A DNA stretch of 64,000 nucleotides from positions 248,001-312,000 of the forward strand of contig NZ_LNNB01000009.1 of the NCBI RefSeq assembly GCF_001747895.1. The letters are read 5' to 3'. The stretch is from Staphylococcus equorum. GTDB taxonomy: Bacteria > Bacillota > Bacilli > Staphylococcales > Staphylococcaceae. How positions within the stretch are numbered: position 1 is the stretch's first letter; every line of letters begins with the position of its first letter. Under the pieces are notes generated by a model. That model made no database searches. It was given only the letters and a program-made list of their open reading frames with translations, and was not told the DNA's origin. The position numbers and the translations under genes were made by a program. Below are positions 28,991 through 38,439 of this stretch, in pieces.

Positions 28991-29944
28991 GTGTCAAAGT
29001 TAAACATGAATAGTGAAATAAAGAAAATCGAAAAGCGATTAGAACAATCTCTTATAAGCAATGATAAAGTACTAGAAGATGCTTCTTATCATTTGTTTTC
29101 TTCAGGTGGTAAACGCGTTAGACCTGCCTTTGTAATTTTAAGTAGCCAATTTGGTAAAGAAATGAATGATGATGTTTATCGTGTAGCTGTTGCGCTTGAA
29201 TTAATTCATATGGCAACTTTAGTTCACGATGACGTCGTAGATAAGAGTGATAAACGTCGAGGAAGCTTAACTATAGCTAAAAAGTGGGATCAAAATACTG
29301 CTATTCTTGCCGGTAACTTTTTACTTGCGTCAGCACTTGAACATATTTCAAACATTGAAGATAATCGTATTCATTCGGTGATTTCAAATGCAATCGTTGA
29401 AGTATGTATGGGGGAGCTATTTCAATTCCAAGATCAATTTAATGGTTATCAAACAATCACGAGTTATTTGCGTAGAATTAATCGCAAAACAGCATTACTG
29501 ATACAATTATCTACTGAAGTAGGTGCGATTGCTTCTGGTGCCGATTTGAAAACAGTTCACAATTTAAAAATGATTGGCCATTATATTGGCATGAGTTTTC
29601 AAATTGTGGATGATATCCTCGATTTTACAAGTACAGAAAAAAAATTAGGAAAACCAGTTGGTAGTGATTTGATGAATGGTCATATCACTTTACCTGTATT
29701 ATTAGAAATGAGAAAGCACCCAGAATTCAAAGCGCAGATACAACAACTTACTCCAGACTCAGATCAAGAAACGTTTGACTACTGTATTCAACGCATTCAA
29801 TCATCTGATGTTATACAACAATCACAAGTAATTAGTGATAAATATTTAGATAAAGCGTTAAACCTACTTGATCAATTGGAAAGCGAAGCTGCTAAACCCT
29901 TGTTTAAGAAATTAATTAAAAAAGTTGGAAAAAGAAATTTATAA
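28991..29944 (+). CDS. hepT: Heptaprenyl diphosphate synthase component 2
   Basis: Catalytic subunit with the two aspartate-rich motifs of trans-prenyltransferases: DDVVDKSDKRRG in the first half and VDDILDF in the second. GGKRVRPAF is also typical. I start it at GTG 28991 behind AAAGGTGA, giving 317 aa and the VSKLNMN N-terminus known in staphylococci. ATG 28967 is in frame but has no ribosome site. ATG 29006 is another possibility. Last gene of the hepS-menG-hepT operon; no strong terminator was found before the ndk promoter. Confidence 0.94.
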   Translation: MSKLNMNSEIKKIEKRLEQSLISNDKVLEDASYHLFSSGGKRVRPAFVILSSQFGKEMNDDVYRVAVALELIHMATLVHDDVVDKSDKRRGSLTIAKKWDQNTAILAGNFLLASALEHISNIEDNRIHSVISNAIVEVCMGELFQFQDQFNGYQTITSYLRRINRKTALLIQLSTEVGAIASGADLKTVHNLKMIGHYIGMSFQIVDDILDFTSTEKKLGKPVGSDLMNGHITLPVLLEMRKHPEFKAQIQQLTPDSDQETFDYCIQRIQSSDVIQQSQVISDKYLDKALNLLDQLESEAAKPLFKKLIKKVGKRNL

Positions 29945-29959
29945 GTTATATGAAAAGCA

Positions 29960-29988
29960 TTGAAAGCGCTTTAATTACCTGTTAATAT
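29960..29988 (+). promoter_or_regulatory. ndk promoter overlapped by a catabolite-responsive element (cre)
   Basis: TTGAAA (29960-29965), 17-bp spacer, TAATAT (29983-29988) form a promoter. The same bases TTGAAAGCGCTTTAA (29960-29974) match the CcpA site consensus WTGAAARCGYTTWWN without a mismatch. A CcpA dimer there would cover the -35. No experimental data are known to me for this site. Confidence 0.65.
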
Positions 29989-30084
29989 ATTAATGTATCT
30001 CAAAACATAATCTTTTATTGATACATAGTCATGTACATTATTACTGTACAATTGATACATAACAAACAGGGGGATTCACACATT

Positions 30085-30534
30085 ATGGAAAGAACATTTC
30101 TAATGATTAAACCAGACGCGGTACAACGCAATTTGGTAGGAGAAATCATTTCTCGTATTGAACGAAAAGGACTAAAACTTGTAGGCGGTAAATTTATGAC
30201 TGTACCACAGTCACTTGCAGAAGAACATTATGCAGAACACACAGATAAACCGTTCTATAACAAATTGATTGACTTCATCACTTCTGCACCAGTATTCGCT
30301 ATGGTAGTTGAAGGTGAAGATGCCGTAAATATTTCGCGTCATATTATAGGTAAAACTAATCCGTCTGAAGCTACACCAGGCACAATTAGAGGAGACTTAG
30401 GTTTAACTGTAGGTAGAAACATTATTCATGGTTCAGACTCAGTAGACTCAGCTAAAAAAGAAATTAATCTCTGGTTTAAAGCTGAAGAATTAAGTGATTA
30501 TACTGGATCACGTGAAGCATGGTTATACGAATAA
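30085..30534 (+). CDS. ndk: Nucleoside diphosphate kinase
   Basis: Equilibrates NTP and NDP pools through a phosphohistidine intermediate. The catalytic H115 is in NIIHGSDS, and K9 in [10 protein letters not shown] and the ATP loop motif are present. The length is 149 aa. ATG 30085 follows AGGGGG. The open frame starts 18 codons earlier, but there is no ribosome site there. A perfect cre box sits on the apparent promoter, which suggests repression in glucose. Ends at a clear terminator. Confidence 0.97.
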   Translation: MERTFLMIKPDAVQRNLVGEIISRIERKGLKLVGGKFMTVPQSLAEEHYAEHTDKPFYNKLIDFITSAPVFAMVVEGEDAVNISRHIIGKTNPSEATPGTIRGDLGLTVGRNIIHGSDSVDSAKKEINLWFKAEELSDYTGSREAWLYE

Positions 30535-30584
30535 TATTAACTTCAATAAATATTAGGCTTTATGATGATAAATTTTTAAAATAT

Positions 30585-30630
30585 AAAAAGCTAACTGAAA
30601 TTTAATTAATTCAGTTAGCTTTTTTATTTT
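30585..30630 (+). terminator. Terminator after ndk
   Basis: AAAAAGCTAACTGAA (30585-30599) pairs perfectly with TTCAGTTAGCTTTTT (30610-30624) and continues into T-rich sequence. Confidence 0.9.
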
Positions 30631-30963
30631 ACGTGTAACATTTAGTGAAACCCTAAAGTGAGTATAGAGTATAAAATAACCTTCGGATATCTAAATAGCC
30701 TTATAGATGGAAAGAACGAAATCAAATTTTAACCTTTACTTTCTTTTCCACCCTAATTAATAGATAATATTGGAAAATGATAATGTTTCTATATAAAATC
30801 TAAAGTTCTTACTATAAAAAATATTCAAATGTTACACTTGAAACATGGAAGTTTTCATAAGATTCAATATTTGTAAATTTTTCTGTTAATTTGAACAATT
30901 GAATGTGATAAGATATAGAGAATATTATAATTTAAAGTACTAAAGGAACGGAGTGGGAAAAGT
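30631..30963 (+). promoter_or_regulatory. aroC upstream region with promoter
   Basis: About 330 bp of AT-rich sequence. The promoter TTGAAC (30891-30896), 17 bp, TATAGA (30914-30919) lies 45 bp before aroC. A second -10-like TATAAT is at 30926. The 250 bp ahead of it hold no ORF, riboswitch or strong hairpin that I can recognise. Confidence 0.6.
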
Positions 30964-32130
30964 ATGAGATATTTAACTTCTGGTGAATCACATGGACCAC
31001 AGTTAACTGTAATTATTGAAGGTGTACCAGCAAATCTAGAAATCAACGTAGCAGATATTAATGAAGAAATGTTTAAACGACAAGGTGGATACGGTAGAGG
31101 TCGTCGCATGCAAATTGAAAAGGATGCAGTTGAAATTGTTTCAGGAGTGCGTAATGGATATACTTTAGGTAGTCCAATTACATTGATTGTTACAAATGAT
31201 GACTTCACACATTGGAAGAAAATTATGGGTGCTGATCCAATTAGTGAAGAAGATCAAGACAATATGAAACGTGTAATTACCAAACCACGTCCTGGCCACG
31301 CTGATTTAATTGGTGGTATGAAATACAATCATAGAGACTTAAGAAACGTGTTAGAACGTTCTTCAGCAAGAGAAACTGCTGCACGTGTTGCAGTTGGTGC
31401 AGTTTCTAAAATTTTGTTAAAACAATTAGATATTAATTTTTATAGTAGAGTGGTTGAAATTGGTGGCATCAAAGATGATATTGAATATGATCTTGAAACA
31501 ATTAAAGCTAATATCGATAAAAATGATGTTCGCGTTGTAAATGATGAGATAGCTCAAGAAATTCGCGATAAAATTGACTCAGCTAAAAAAGCAGGTGATA
31601 CAATCGGCGGTGTAGTCCAAACAATTGTTGAAGGCTTACCAGTGGGTATTGGTAGCTATGTACATTACGATCGTAAACTTGATGGTAGAATTGCTCAAGG
31701 CGTTGTAAGTATTAATGCATTTAAAGGTGTAAGCTTTGGTGAAGGTTTTAAAGCAGCTGAGAAACCAGGCAGTGAAATTCAAGATGAAATCTTGTATGAT
31801 ACTTCGAATGGTTACTACAGAGGTTCCAATCACTTAGGTGGCTTTGAAGGTGGTATGTCTAATGGTATGCCTATTGTGGTTAATGGTGTAATGAAACCCA
31901 TCCCAACACTTTACAAGCCGCTAAACTCCGTTGATATTAATACAAAAGAATCATTTAAAGCTTCTATTGAGCGTTCCGACAGCTGTGCTGTACCTGCAGC
32001 AAGTGTTGTAGTTGAGAATGTCGTAGCATTTGAAATTGCAAAAGCATTACTTGAAGAATTCCAAAGTAATCATATAGAGCAATTAAAATCACAAATAGAC
32101 GAACGTCGTTTATTAAATATAGAATACTAA
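30964..32130 (+). CDS. aroC: Chorismate synthase
   Basis: Final shikimate pathway enzyme. It removes phosphate from EPSP to give chorismate using reduced FMN. The FMN and substrate motifs [31 protein letters not shown] and ERSSARETA are present. The length is 388 aa, normal for the family. ATG 30964 lies behind GGAACGGAG. It heads the aroC-aroB-aroA operon (38 bp gap to aroB), the usual staphylococcal arrangement. Confidence 0.97.
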   Translation: MRYLTSGESHGPQLTVIIEGVPANLEINVADINEEMFKRQGGYGRGRRMQIEKDAVEIVSGVRNGYTLGSPITLIVTNDDFTHWKKIMGADPISEEDQDNMKRVITKPRPGHADLIGGMKYNHRDLRNVLERSSARETAARVAVGAVSKILLKQLDINFYSRVVEIGGIKDDIEYDLETIKANIDKNDVRVVNDEIAQEIRDKIDSAKKAGDTIGGVVQTIVEGLPVGIGSYVHYDRKLDGRIAQGVVSINAFKGVSFGEGFKAAEKPGSEIQDEILYDTSNGYYRGSNHLGGFEGGMSNGMPIVVNGVMKPIPTLYKPLNSVDINTKESFKASIERSDSCAVPAASVVVENVVAFEIAKALLEEFQSNHIEQLKSQIDERRLLNIEY

Positions 32131-32168
32131 GTAGCAATTTAAAATTTATGAAGTAACTAGGTGAGCAT

Positions 32169-33236
32169 ATGAAATTAGAAACTACTTATACATCCAATAA
32201 CTATCCAATTATTGTAGAACACCATGCATTAGATCAATTACATCAATATATAAATAATTATAAAGATGTTGTGTTGGTAGTTGATGAAACGGTAAATAAT
32301 AATTGGAATGAAACGATAGATTTTATCACTTCTGAATATGGCGCACATAAACTTACCATCCCTTCTGGTGAAGCGACCAAATCGCTAGCCTTTTATGAAG
32401 AAACGATTGAAGTATTACTCAGTAAACAATTGACGCGTGATACTTGTTTAATCGCAGTTGGTGGTGGCGCTACCGGCGATTTCACAGGATTCCTTGCTGC
32501 AACCTTATTAAGAGGTGTAGATTTTATTCAAGTACCAACGACAATTCTTGCACATGATTCAAGTGTAGGAGGCAAGGTAGGTATTAATTCTAAACATGGT
32601 AAGAATTTAATAGGTGCCTTTTATAGACCTAATGCTGTCATTTATGATTTGAACTTTCTAACAACTTTACCTTATAGAGAAATTTTAAGTGGGTATGCAG
32701 AAGTTTATAAACATGCCTTATTGAGTGACATGGAAGCTGTGCAAAATATTGAAACACAATACCCTGATCAGCCAGCACTCGCTTCGTTAAATGAAATTGA
32801 ATATTATTTATTTAAAGGTATCCAAACGAAATTAAATATTATCGTCAAAGATGAAAAAGAATCCAATGTCCGTAAATTTTTAAATTTAGGTCACACATTT
32901 GGACATGCAGTTGAATACAATTTTAAAATTCCTCATGGCCATGCAGTGATGATAGGCATTATTTATCAATTTATTGTTGCTAATAAAGTCTTAAATAGAG
33001 ATTTTGAAATATCTCATTATATTAATTATTTAGTTTCATTAAATTATCCATTAGATATCATTAATGAATTTGAGTTTGAAGCCTTATATCAGCTCATGTT
33101 AAAAGATAAGAAAAATGATCAACAAGGTGTCCAAATGGTATTATTGGATGGCATTGGCAATCCTGTGGTAAAACACATAGATAAGCCAACACTTCTACAT
33201 GCATTCACAGATTTCCTAACATATTTTAAAAAGTAG
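32169..33236 (+). CDS. aroB: 3-dehydroquinate synthase
   Basis: Cyclises DAHP to 3-dehydroquinate, the second shikimate pathway step, with NAD and a divalent metal. The NAD motif is [11 protein letters not shown] and [10 protein letters not shown] follows. Metal ligands are expected in the E-x-K-H segment ([11 protein letters not shown]) and in [11 protein letters not shown] and [10 protein letters not shown]. The length is 355 aa. TAGGTGAGC precedes ATG 32169. Its stop codon overlaps the ribosome site of aroA, consistent with one operon. Confidence 0.97.
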   Translation: MKLETTYTSNNYPIIVEHHALDQLHQYINNYKDVVLVVDETVNNNWNETIDFITSEYGAHKLTIPSGEATKSLAFYEETIEVLLSKQLTRDTCLIAVGGGATGDFTGFLAATLLRGVDFIQVPTTILAHDSSVGGKVGINSKHGKNLIGAFYRPNAVIYDLNFLTTLPYREILSGYAEVYKHALLSDMEAVQNIETQYPDQPALASLNEIEYYLFKGIQTKLNIIVKDEKESNVRKFLNLGHTFGHAVEYNFKIPHGHAVMIGIIYQFIVANKVLNRDFEISHYINYLVSLNYPLDIINEFEFEALYQLMLKDKKNDQQGVQMVLLDGIGNPVVKHIDKPTLLHAFTDFLTYFKK

Positions 33237-33245
33237 GTGGATTTT

Positions 33246-34544
33246 TTGACAAACAGTAAAACAATTGACATTAACGGACCATTGATTGGTGAAATAGAAG
33301 TGCCAGGAGATAAATCTATGACACATAGAGCCATTATGTTAGGTTCTCTTGCATCTGGCGCCTCTACAATATATAAACCGCTTCTTGGTGAAGATTGTCT
33401 GAATACAGTGGAAATTTTCCAACAATTAGGTGTTGAAATTACTGTTGGCGAAAATAAAATAGAAATTAATTCGCCTGGTTATAAACACTTCAAAACGCCT
33501 CATCAAGTACTGTATACAGGTAATTCTGGTACAACGACACGTTTGGTCGCTGGTCTGTTAAGTGGTTTAGGTATTGAAACTGTTATATCAGGTGATGAAT
33601 CTATTGGTAAAAGACCGATGGACAGAATTATGAAACCTTTAAGCTTAATGAACGCTAATATAACAGGCGTGGATAATAATTACACACCGCTAATCATTAA
33701 ACCTGCACAAATTAACGGCATGTCTTATCAAATGGAAGTTGCGAGTGCACAAGTAAAAAGTGCAGTTTTATTCGCAAGTTTATTTGCAGAAGAGGCGACA
33801 ACTGTTAAAGAATTAGGAACGACACGTAATCATACAGAAACAATGTTCCAACATTTCCATATTCCTGTTACTACTGATGGGAAAACGATAGACATGCCAA
33901 AACGAGGGATCGAACACATTCAACCCGTAGATTTCCATGTGCCAGGCGATATTTCTTCAGCAGCATATTTTATAGTGGCGGGCTTGATAACAAAAGACAG
34001 TGATATTACAATTCACAATGTTGGCATAAACCCAACACGTTCAGGTATTATAGATATCGTGAAACAAATGGAAGGGAACATTACGCTATTCAACCAAACA
34101 GATGGTCCAGAACCAACTGCTTCAATTCGCATACAATATTCTCCTGATATGAAGCCGATTCAAATTGATGGCGATTTAGTACCAAGAGCAATTGACGAAA
34201 TCCCAATTGTAGCATTACTATGTTCACAAGCTGAAGGTACAAGTATTGTAAAAGATGCAGAAGAATTGAAAGTTAAAGAAACAAATCGTATTGATACAAC
34301 TGCGAATATGCTAAATTTATTAGGATTTATGTTACAACCAACAAGTGATGGTATGGTTATTCATCCTTCTACTTTAAAGCAAACAGCAACAGTCGATAGT
34401 TTTACTGATCATCGTATAGGTATGATGCTTGCAATTGCATCATTATTAACAGATGAATCATTAACTATTAATCAATTTGATGCTGTAAATGTTTCTTTCC
34501 CAGGTTTCTTAACGAAGTTAAAACAATTAGAAAAAGAGGGATAA
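33246..34544 (+). CDS. aroA: 3-phosphoshikimate 1-carboxyvinyltransferase (EPSP synthase, class II type)
   Basis: Transfers enolpyruvate from PEP to shikimate 3-phosphate. The protein shows the four sequence signatures quoted for class II, glyphosate-tolerant enzymes: GDKSM, RNHTE, SAQVK and NPTR. It also has GNSGTTTR in place of the NAGTAMR of class I enzymes. TTG 33246, five bases after AGGTGG, gives 432 aa, the S. aureus length. The frame beginning with GTG 33237 starts inside the ribosome site. The gene follows the aroB stop immediately and leads into the TPR gene 4 bp later. Confidence 0.96.
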   Translation: MTNSKTIDINGPLIGEIEVPGDKSMTHRAIMLGSLASGASTIYKPLLGEDCLNTVEIFQQLGVEITVGENKIEINSPGYKHFKTPHQVLYTGNSGTTTRLVAGLLSGLGIETVISGDESIGKRPMDRIMKPLSLMNANITGVDNNYTPLIIKPAQINGMSYQMEVASAQVKSAVLFASLFAEEATTVKELGTTRNHTETMFQHFHIPVTTDGKTIDMPKRGIEHIQPVDFHVPGDISSAAYFIVAGLITKDSDITIHNVGINPTRSGIIDIVKQMEGNITLFNQTDGPEPTASIRIQYSPDMKPIQIDGDLVPRAIDEIPIVALLCSQAEGTSIVKDAEELKVKETNRIDTTANMLNLLGFMLQPTSDGMVIHPSTLKQTATVDSFTDHRIGMMLAIASLLTDESLTINQFDAVNVSFPGFLTKLKQLEKEG

Positions 34545-34548
34545 AAGT

Positions 34549-35796
34549 ATGGAAGATATCTATAAACTCATAGACGATATCAACTTACAAAAATTAGATA
34601 ACTTAGACACTCGTGTGAATGAAGCATTAAGTTCTCCAAAGGACGATGCACTTTTTATACTTGGTGAAACGTTATATAATTACGGTTTAATGCCTCAAGG
34701 GCTTGAAGTATTCCGTACGTTATACCATAAATATCCTGATGAAAGTGAATTGCTTATTTACTTCATCGAAGGTTTAATGGCTGAGAATCAAACTGATGAA
34801 GCTTTAGAATATTTAAACCAAGTTGAATTATCAACTGAACGTTTAATGTTAGAAGCTGATTTATATCAACAATTAAATATGTTAGAAGTTGCGATAGATA
34901 AATTGGTTGACGCCATAGATATAGAACCAAATGATCCAATCATACACTATGCACTTGCTGAATTATTGTATTTTGACGGACAATACCTACGTGCAGTTTC
35001 TGAATACGAAACTGTGCTTGAAACAGGCGAATATCAAGTGAATGGCACAAATTTATTTTCTCGCTTAGCAGATTGTAGTTTGCAAAGTGGAAACTACAGT
35101 GATGCGATTAAAATGTTCGATGAAATTAATGAAGAAGAAATGGTGTCTGAAGATTACTTTAAAAAAGCGATTGCTTATGAAAAAAATGAGCTCTCTCAAG
35201 AAGCGATTAATTTAGTTCAAACACTATTATCTAAAGATCCAGACTTCTTACAAGGCTATTTTTATCTGCAACAACTTTATGAAAATGAACATAACCATGC
35301 AGAAGCCATTGAAATTGGTAAAGAAGGCTTGAGATTAAGTCAATTTTATAAAGAGTTGATGGTATCAACAGGCAGTATAGCAATTGAACATGGCGATGCT
35401 AATGAAGGTGTACAATTATTACTACAAGCCCTAGAAGTTGATAATGCTTACCAAGAACCACTTTTAATCCTAAGTGATTTATATAGACAAGAAGAAGATT
35501 ACGAGGCACTTATAGCATTATTGAAATATGTTGACGAAGAAGATTTAGATCCCGTCTTTATGTGGCATTTAGCATTTGCATTAGGACAAGAGGAACGTGA
35601 CAAAGAAGCACAACATTTCTTTGAATTAGCATATCCAACATTGCACACGCAGTCTGCGTTTCTAAGTGATTATTATTTCTATCTAGTTGAAATCGGACAA
35701 ATTGAACAAGCAAAAGCAATGCTAAATCAATTACTTGAATTAGATCCAAGCAATGAAACATGGCATGATGAAGCAGAAAGATTATTATCTTTCTAG
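34549..35796 (+). CDS. ypiA: TPR-repeat protein (YpiA-like)
   Basis: A 415-aa soluble helical protein with tetratricopeptide-like repeats across its length, for example EALEYLNQVE, DPIIHYALAELLYFDGQYLRAVSEYETVL and EPLLILSDLYRQEEDYEAL. TPR proteins bind other proteins and no catalytic motif is visible. It starts 4 bp after aroA, and a ypiA gene also follows the aro cluster in B. subtilis. The function is not known. RBS AGAGGGAT overlaps the aroA stop. Confidence 0.88.
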   Translation: MEDIYKLIDDINLQKLDNLDTRVNEALSSPKDDALFILGETLYNYGLMPQGLEVFRTLYHKYPDESELLIYFIEGLMAENQTDEALEYLNQVELSTERLMLEADLYQQLNMLEVAIDKLVDAIDIEPNDPIIHYALAELLYFDGQYLRAVSEYETVLETGEYQVNGTNLFSRLADCSLQSGNYSDAIKMFDEINEEEMVSEDYFKKAIAYEKNELSQEAINLVQTLLSKDPDFLQGYFYLQQLYENEHNHAEAIEIGKEGLRLSQFYKELMVSTGSIAIEHGDANEGVQLLLQALEVDNAYQEPLLILSDLYRQEEDYEALIALLKYVDEEDLDPVFMWHLAFALGQEERDKEAQHFFELAYPTLHTQSAFLSDYYFYLVEIGQIEQAKAMLNQLLELDPSNETWHDEAERLLSF

Positions 35797-35814
35797 TCAA
35801 GGAAGGTGATTAAG

Positions 35815-36375
35815 ATGAGCAATACCCTACAACAAGTGAAAGCTAATTTCATTGAATATCTGCTTTTTCAATATCAGTTTAAATCTAGGATTAGTGTGTG
35901 GGTATTAAACTTAATTAAGTCTTCACCTGAGTTATTGCAACAAATCCATTTTGTGGATGAACTCATTTCCGATCATCATATATTGGAAATTGCTATGGAA
36001 GATACTGATCAACAAGGTATTAGATTTACACTTAAAAATCAACAGTTGATTAATAGTGACGAAATCTTCAATTATATAGCAAACGATGCTGTGTCTTTTG
36101 ATATCAAACTGCATTTTAATAAAACACTATCAAGAGAATCTCGTTTAGATGAATTATTATTAATGCAATTGTTACATTCACCATACTATGCTATGTATAT
36201 GCAAGACATCTATAGTATCCCACTATCAAAACAAAGCGAGTCCTCTATAATCACACATTTACAATATAATATTGATTTAAGTTTACAATTGCATGATAAA
36301 GCACTGTTTTATCAATTAACTCAAATCCTTAATACTTTTGAGTTAAGAAATGTAAATAAAACAATGAAGGATTGA
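35815..36375 (+). CDS. ypiB: YpiB family protein (UPF0302)
   Basis: 186-aa protein of the UPF0302/YpiB family. The N-terminal helical part (LQQVKANFIEYLLFQYQFKSRISVWVLNLI) carries the family pattern and a C-terminal helix (LQYNIDLSLQLHDKALFYQLTQ) resembles the short IDEAL motif found in B. subtilis YpiB. The family has been linked to control of LpxC in E. coli-type systems only by remote analogy, so no function is claimed. ATG 35815 follows GGAAGGTGAT. It sits between ypiA and a DUF1405 gene, as in B. subtilis neighbours. Confidence 0.82.
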   Translation: MSNTLQQVKANFIEYLLFQYQFKSRISVWVLNLIKSSPELLQQIHFVDELISDHHILEIAMEDTDQQGIRFTLKNQQLINSDEIFNYIANDAVSFDIKLHFNKTLSRESRLDELLLMQLLHSPYYAMYMQDIYSIPLSKQSESSIITHLQYNIDLSLQLHDKALFYQLTQILNTFELRNVNKTMKD

Positions 36376-36379
36376 CCTT

Positions 36380-36982
36380 ATGAATATAAAATATTTATGG
36401 CATTTACTCATTTATAATAAAGGTGTACTTTACTTTCTGCTTATTTGTAATTTATTAGGCACGATATATGGTTATATATGGTATAGCAGTCAACTGAGCG
36501 TGTCCAGTTGGCAGTTCGTACCGTTTGTGCCAGATAGTCCAACAGCTTCATTATTTTTATGTATTGCACTCATTGGACTCATCGCAGGTAAGAACTTACC
36601 AATTATAGAAGCTTTGGCTTTTGTATCGTTGATAAAATACGGTGTATGGGCTGTTATTATGAACATTATTATGTTTATCCAATATGACTCGGTTACAATC
36701 ATTGGCTGTATGCTTATCCTTTCTCACGGTATAATGGCTATAGAGGCATTTTTCTTTTATCCAAGGTTTAAAATCACTATACCTGCTTTTACTATTGCTG
36801 TGATATGGGTATTCCATAATGACATTATTGATTATGTATTTATGCAATATCCTTACTATGATTTTATTGCTAGCCATATTGAAGGTGTTGCTTATCTCGC
36901 GTTTTGGTTAAGTGTCATACCTTTAGTGCTATATTTAAATTTAACTCGATTTAAAAAGGATAAAATATTTGACCATCATTAA
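36380..36982 (+). CDS. ypjA: DUF1405 membrane protein (YpjA-like)
   Basis: A 200-aa integral membrane protein with about six hydrophobic helices and no signal-peptide-like N-terminus. The segment WQFVPFVPDSPTASLFLCIALIG and the following KYGVWAV are typical of DUF1405. No active-site motif is visible and the function is unknown. The ATG at 36380 is preceded by AAGGATTGACC, a modest site, and is only 4 bp from the ypiB stop, so it is likely translated from the same mRNA. Confidence 0.8.
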   Translation: MNIKYLWHLLIYNKGVLYFLLICNLLGTIYGYIWYSSQLSVSSWQFVPFVPDSPTASLFLCIALIGLIAGKNLPIIEALAFVSLIKYGVWAVIMNIIMFIQYDSVTIIGCMLILSHGIMAIEAFFFYPRFKITIPAFTIAVIWVFHNDIIDYVFMQYPYYDFIASHIEGVAYLAFWLSVIPLVLYLNLTRFKKDKIFDHH

Positions 36983-37019
36983 CGTTCACAGTAAAATGTT
37001 TATAAAGGAGTGAGGATTT

Positions 37020-37715
37020 TTGTCTTTTATCTATATGATTATATACTTTGTTATTCTAATGGTATTGCCTTTATGGGCGCAACACAAAGTTAAGTCTAAT
37101 TATGAAAAGTATTCACAAGTAAGATCGACAAGTGGTAAGACTGGTCAAGAAGTTGCTATAGAAATACTTCATGCAAATGGCATTTATGATGTAGATGTCG
37201 TCGAAGGAAAAGGGTTCTTAACAGATCATTATGATCCTAAAAAGAAAGTCCTTGTGTTATCACCAGCTAACTTCAGTAGACCTTCAGTTGCTGGTACAGC
37301 AATCGCAGCTCACGAAGTTGGACATGCGATACAACACGCAGAAGGTTATTTCTTCTTAAGATTCAGAACATCTTTAGTACCACTGGCTAACGTAGGTAGT
37401 TCAATTGGTTACTTAGCAGTATTTGCAGGTATTATTTTAACTACTATGCAAAGCACTTTAGGTTCTACAGCATTATGGATTGGTATTGCATTCATGTCTC
37501 TTGCAGTATTATTCTCAATCGTTACACTACCAGTTGAGTTTAACGCAAGTAGTAGAGCGATGAAACAAATAAAAAGTTTAGACATTGTTAATGAAAAAGA
37601 ACACCGCCATGCTAAAAAAGTACTTACAGCAGCAGCAATGACTTACGTTGCATCAACTGCAGTTGCATTAGCAGAACTTGCAAGATTTATTCTTATTGCT
37701 AGATCAAGTGAATAA
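37020..37715 (+). CDS. Neutral zinc metallopeptidase, YugP type
   Basis: Membrane-bound putative protease. The HExxH zinc motif is HEVGHAIQH at residues 98-106. A TM helix covers residues ~3-20 and further hydrophobic segments are around 120-180 and at the C-terminus. This is the Zn_peptidase_2 (YugP) architecture. The length is 231 aa. It starts at TTG 37020 behind AAGGAGTGAGG with no ATG alternative. The natural substrate is unknown. A strong hairpin terminator starts 7 bp past the stop and ends the aro-ypi run. Confidence 0.88.
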   Translation: MSFIYMIIYFVILMVLPLWAQHKVKSNYEKYSQVRSTSGKTGQEVAIEILHANGIYDVDVVEGKGFLTDHYDPKKKVLVLSPANFSRPSVAGTAIAAHEVGHAIQHAEGYFFLRFRTSLVPLANVGSSIGYLAVFAGIILTTMQSTLGSTALWIGIAFMSLAVLFSIVTLPVEFNASSRAMKQIKSLDIVNEKEHRHAKKVLTAAAMTYVASTAVALAELARFILIARSSE

Positions 37716-37721
37716 TAATAT

Positions 37722-37831
37722 AAATGAGATTGAGACATAATTACATGTCTCAATCTCATTTTTTATAGTCACCTTTGCCGGAGCGGACGGTGAAATCTTA
37801 TTACAAAAATTAGATTTCTGTCTCGCTCCCA
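37722..37831. repeat. Composite intergenic repeat, copy B, with terminator hairpins
   Basis: AAATGAGATTGAGACAT (37722-37738) pairs perfectly with 37745-37761 and ends in T-rich sequence, a strong terminator for the metallopeptidase operon. It is followed by a unit at 37771-37830 (GGAGCG and CGCTCC arms, GAAATCT/AGATTTC inner stem) that is the reverse complement relative of 21014-21066. The remaining ~255 bp to 38089 are AT-rich; the only thing I see is TATACT at 38050 as a possible -10 of the next gene. Confidence 0.75.
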
Positions 37832-38089
37832 TTTTTTATTTAAAAGACATTCCTCTCATTACAAAGTTAAATCTCATATTAAAAACACATCAAAGCAAAA
37901 ACATTAATTTACCTATTTTAAAAAAAGAAGCATGCACTACTTAATTACGTGTAATAATGAAATAAACAAATTAAAAAGATTATAGTCAAATAGTAAATAA
38001 TATAACGGTTAACTATTGCAGGAATAATGCATGAAGCCTAAAATTAGTCTATACTATATAAGAAACCGTTAGAATGTGAGGCGTATATG

Positions 38090-38407
38090 ATGAAGACTAT
38101 GAAAAGTATGCAAACTGAAGTGGACGACTATATTGGTCAATTTAAAACAGGGTATTTCTCTCCCTTAGCTAATCTTGCGCGATTAACTGAAGAAGTTGGA
38201 GAACTGGCAAGAGAGATTAATCACTACCACGGTGAGAAAAAGAAAAAAGAGACAGAAGCTGAAAATACAATTAAAGCAGAACTAGGCGATAATTTATTCG
38301 TTTTATTATGTATTGCCAATTCTTTAGATATTGATATGACAGAAAGCTTTGATGAAACAATGAATAAATTTAATACACGTGATAAAGATCGTTTTGAACG
38401 TAAATAA
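38090..38407 (+). CDS. MazG-like nucleotide pyrophosphohydrolase
   Basis: A 105-aa all-alpha NTP pyrophosphatase of the MazG-related (YpjD) type. The metal-binding EExxE motif is in LTEEVGELAREINH and the second ExxD in KAELGDNLFVLLCIAN. Such proteins hydrolyse nucleoside triphosphates to monophosphates and may clean up aberrant nucleotides; the true substrate is unknown. ATG 38090 is eight bases from TGAGG; the ATG one codon earlier is also possible. B. subtilis ypjD lies in the same neighbourhood. Confidence 0.88.
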   Translation: MKTMKSMQTEVDDYIGQFKTGYFSPLANLARLTEEVGELAREINHYHGEKKKKETEAENTIKAELGDNLFVLLCIANSLDIDMTESFDETMNKFNTRDKDRFERK

Positions 38408-38439
38408 ATTAATTTGAAATAGAGAGGGTGTCCCACCTT

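Noticed and set aside
30631-30890. Possible riboswitch in the 330-bp aroC upstream region
   Set aside because: No aptamer pattern or strong hairpin found, and the promoter lies close to the gene, so most of this region is not transcribed into the leader.
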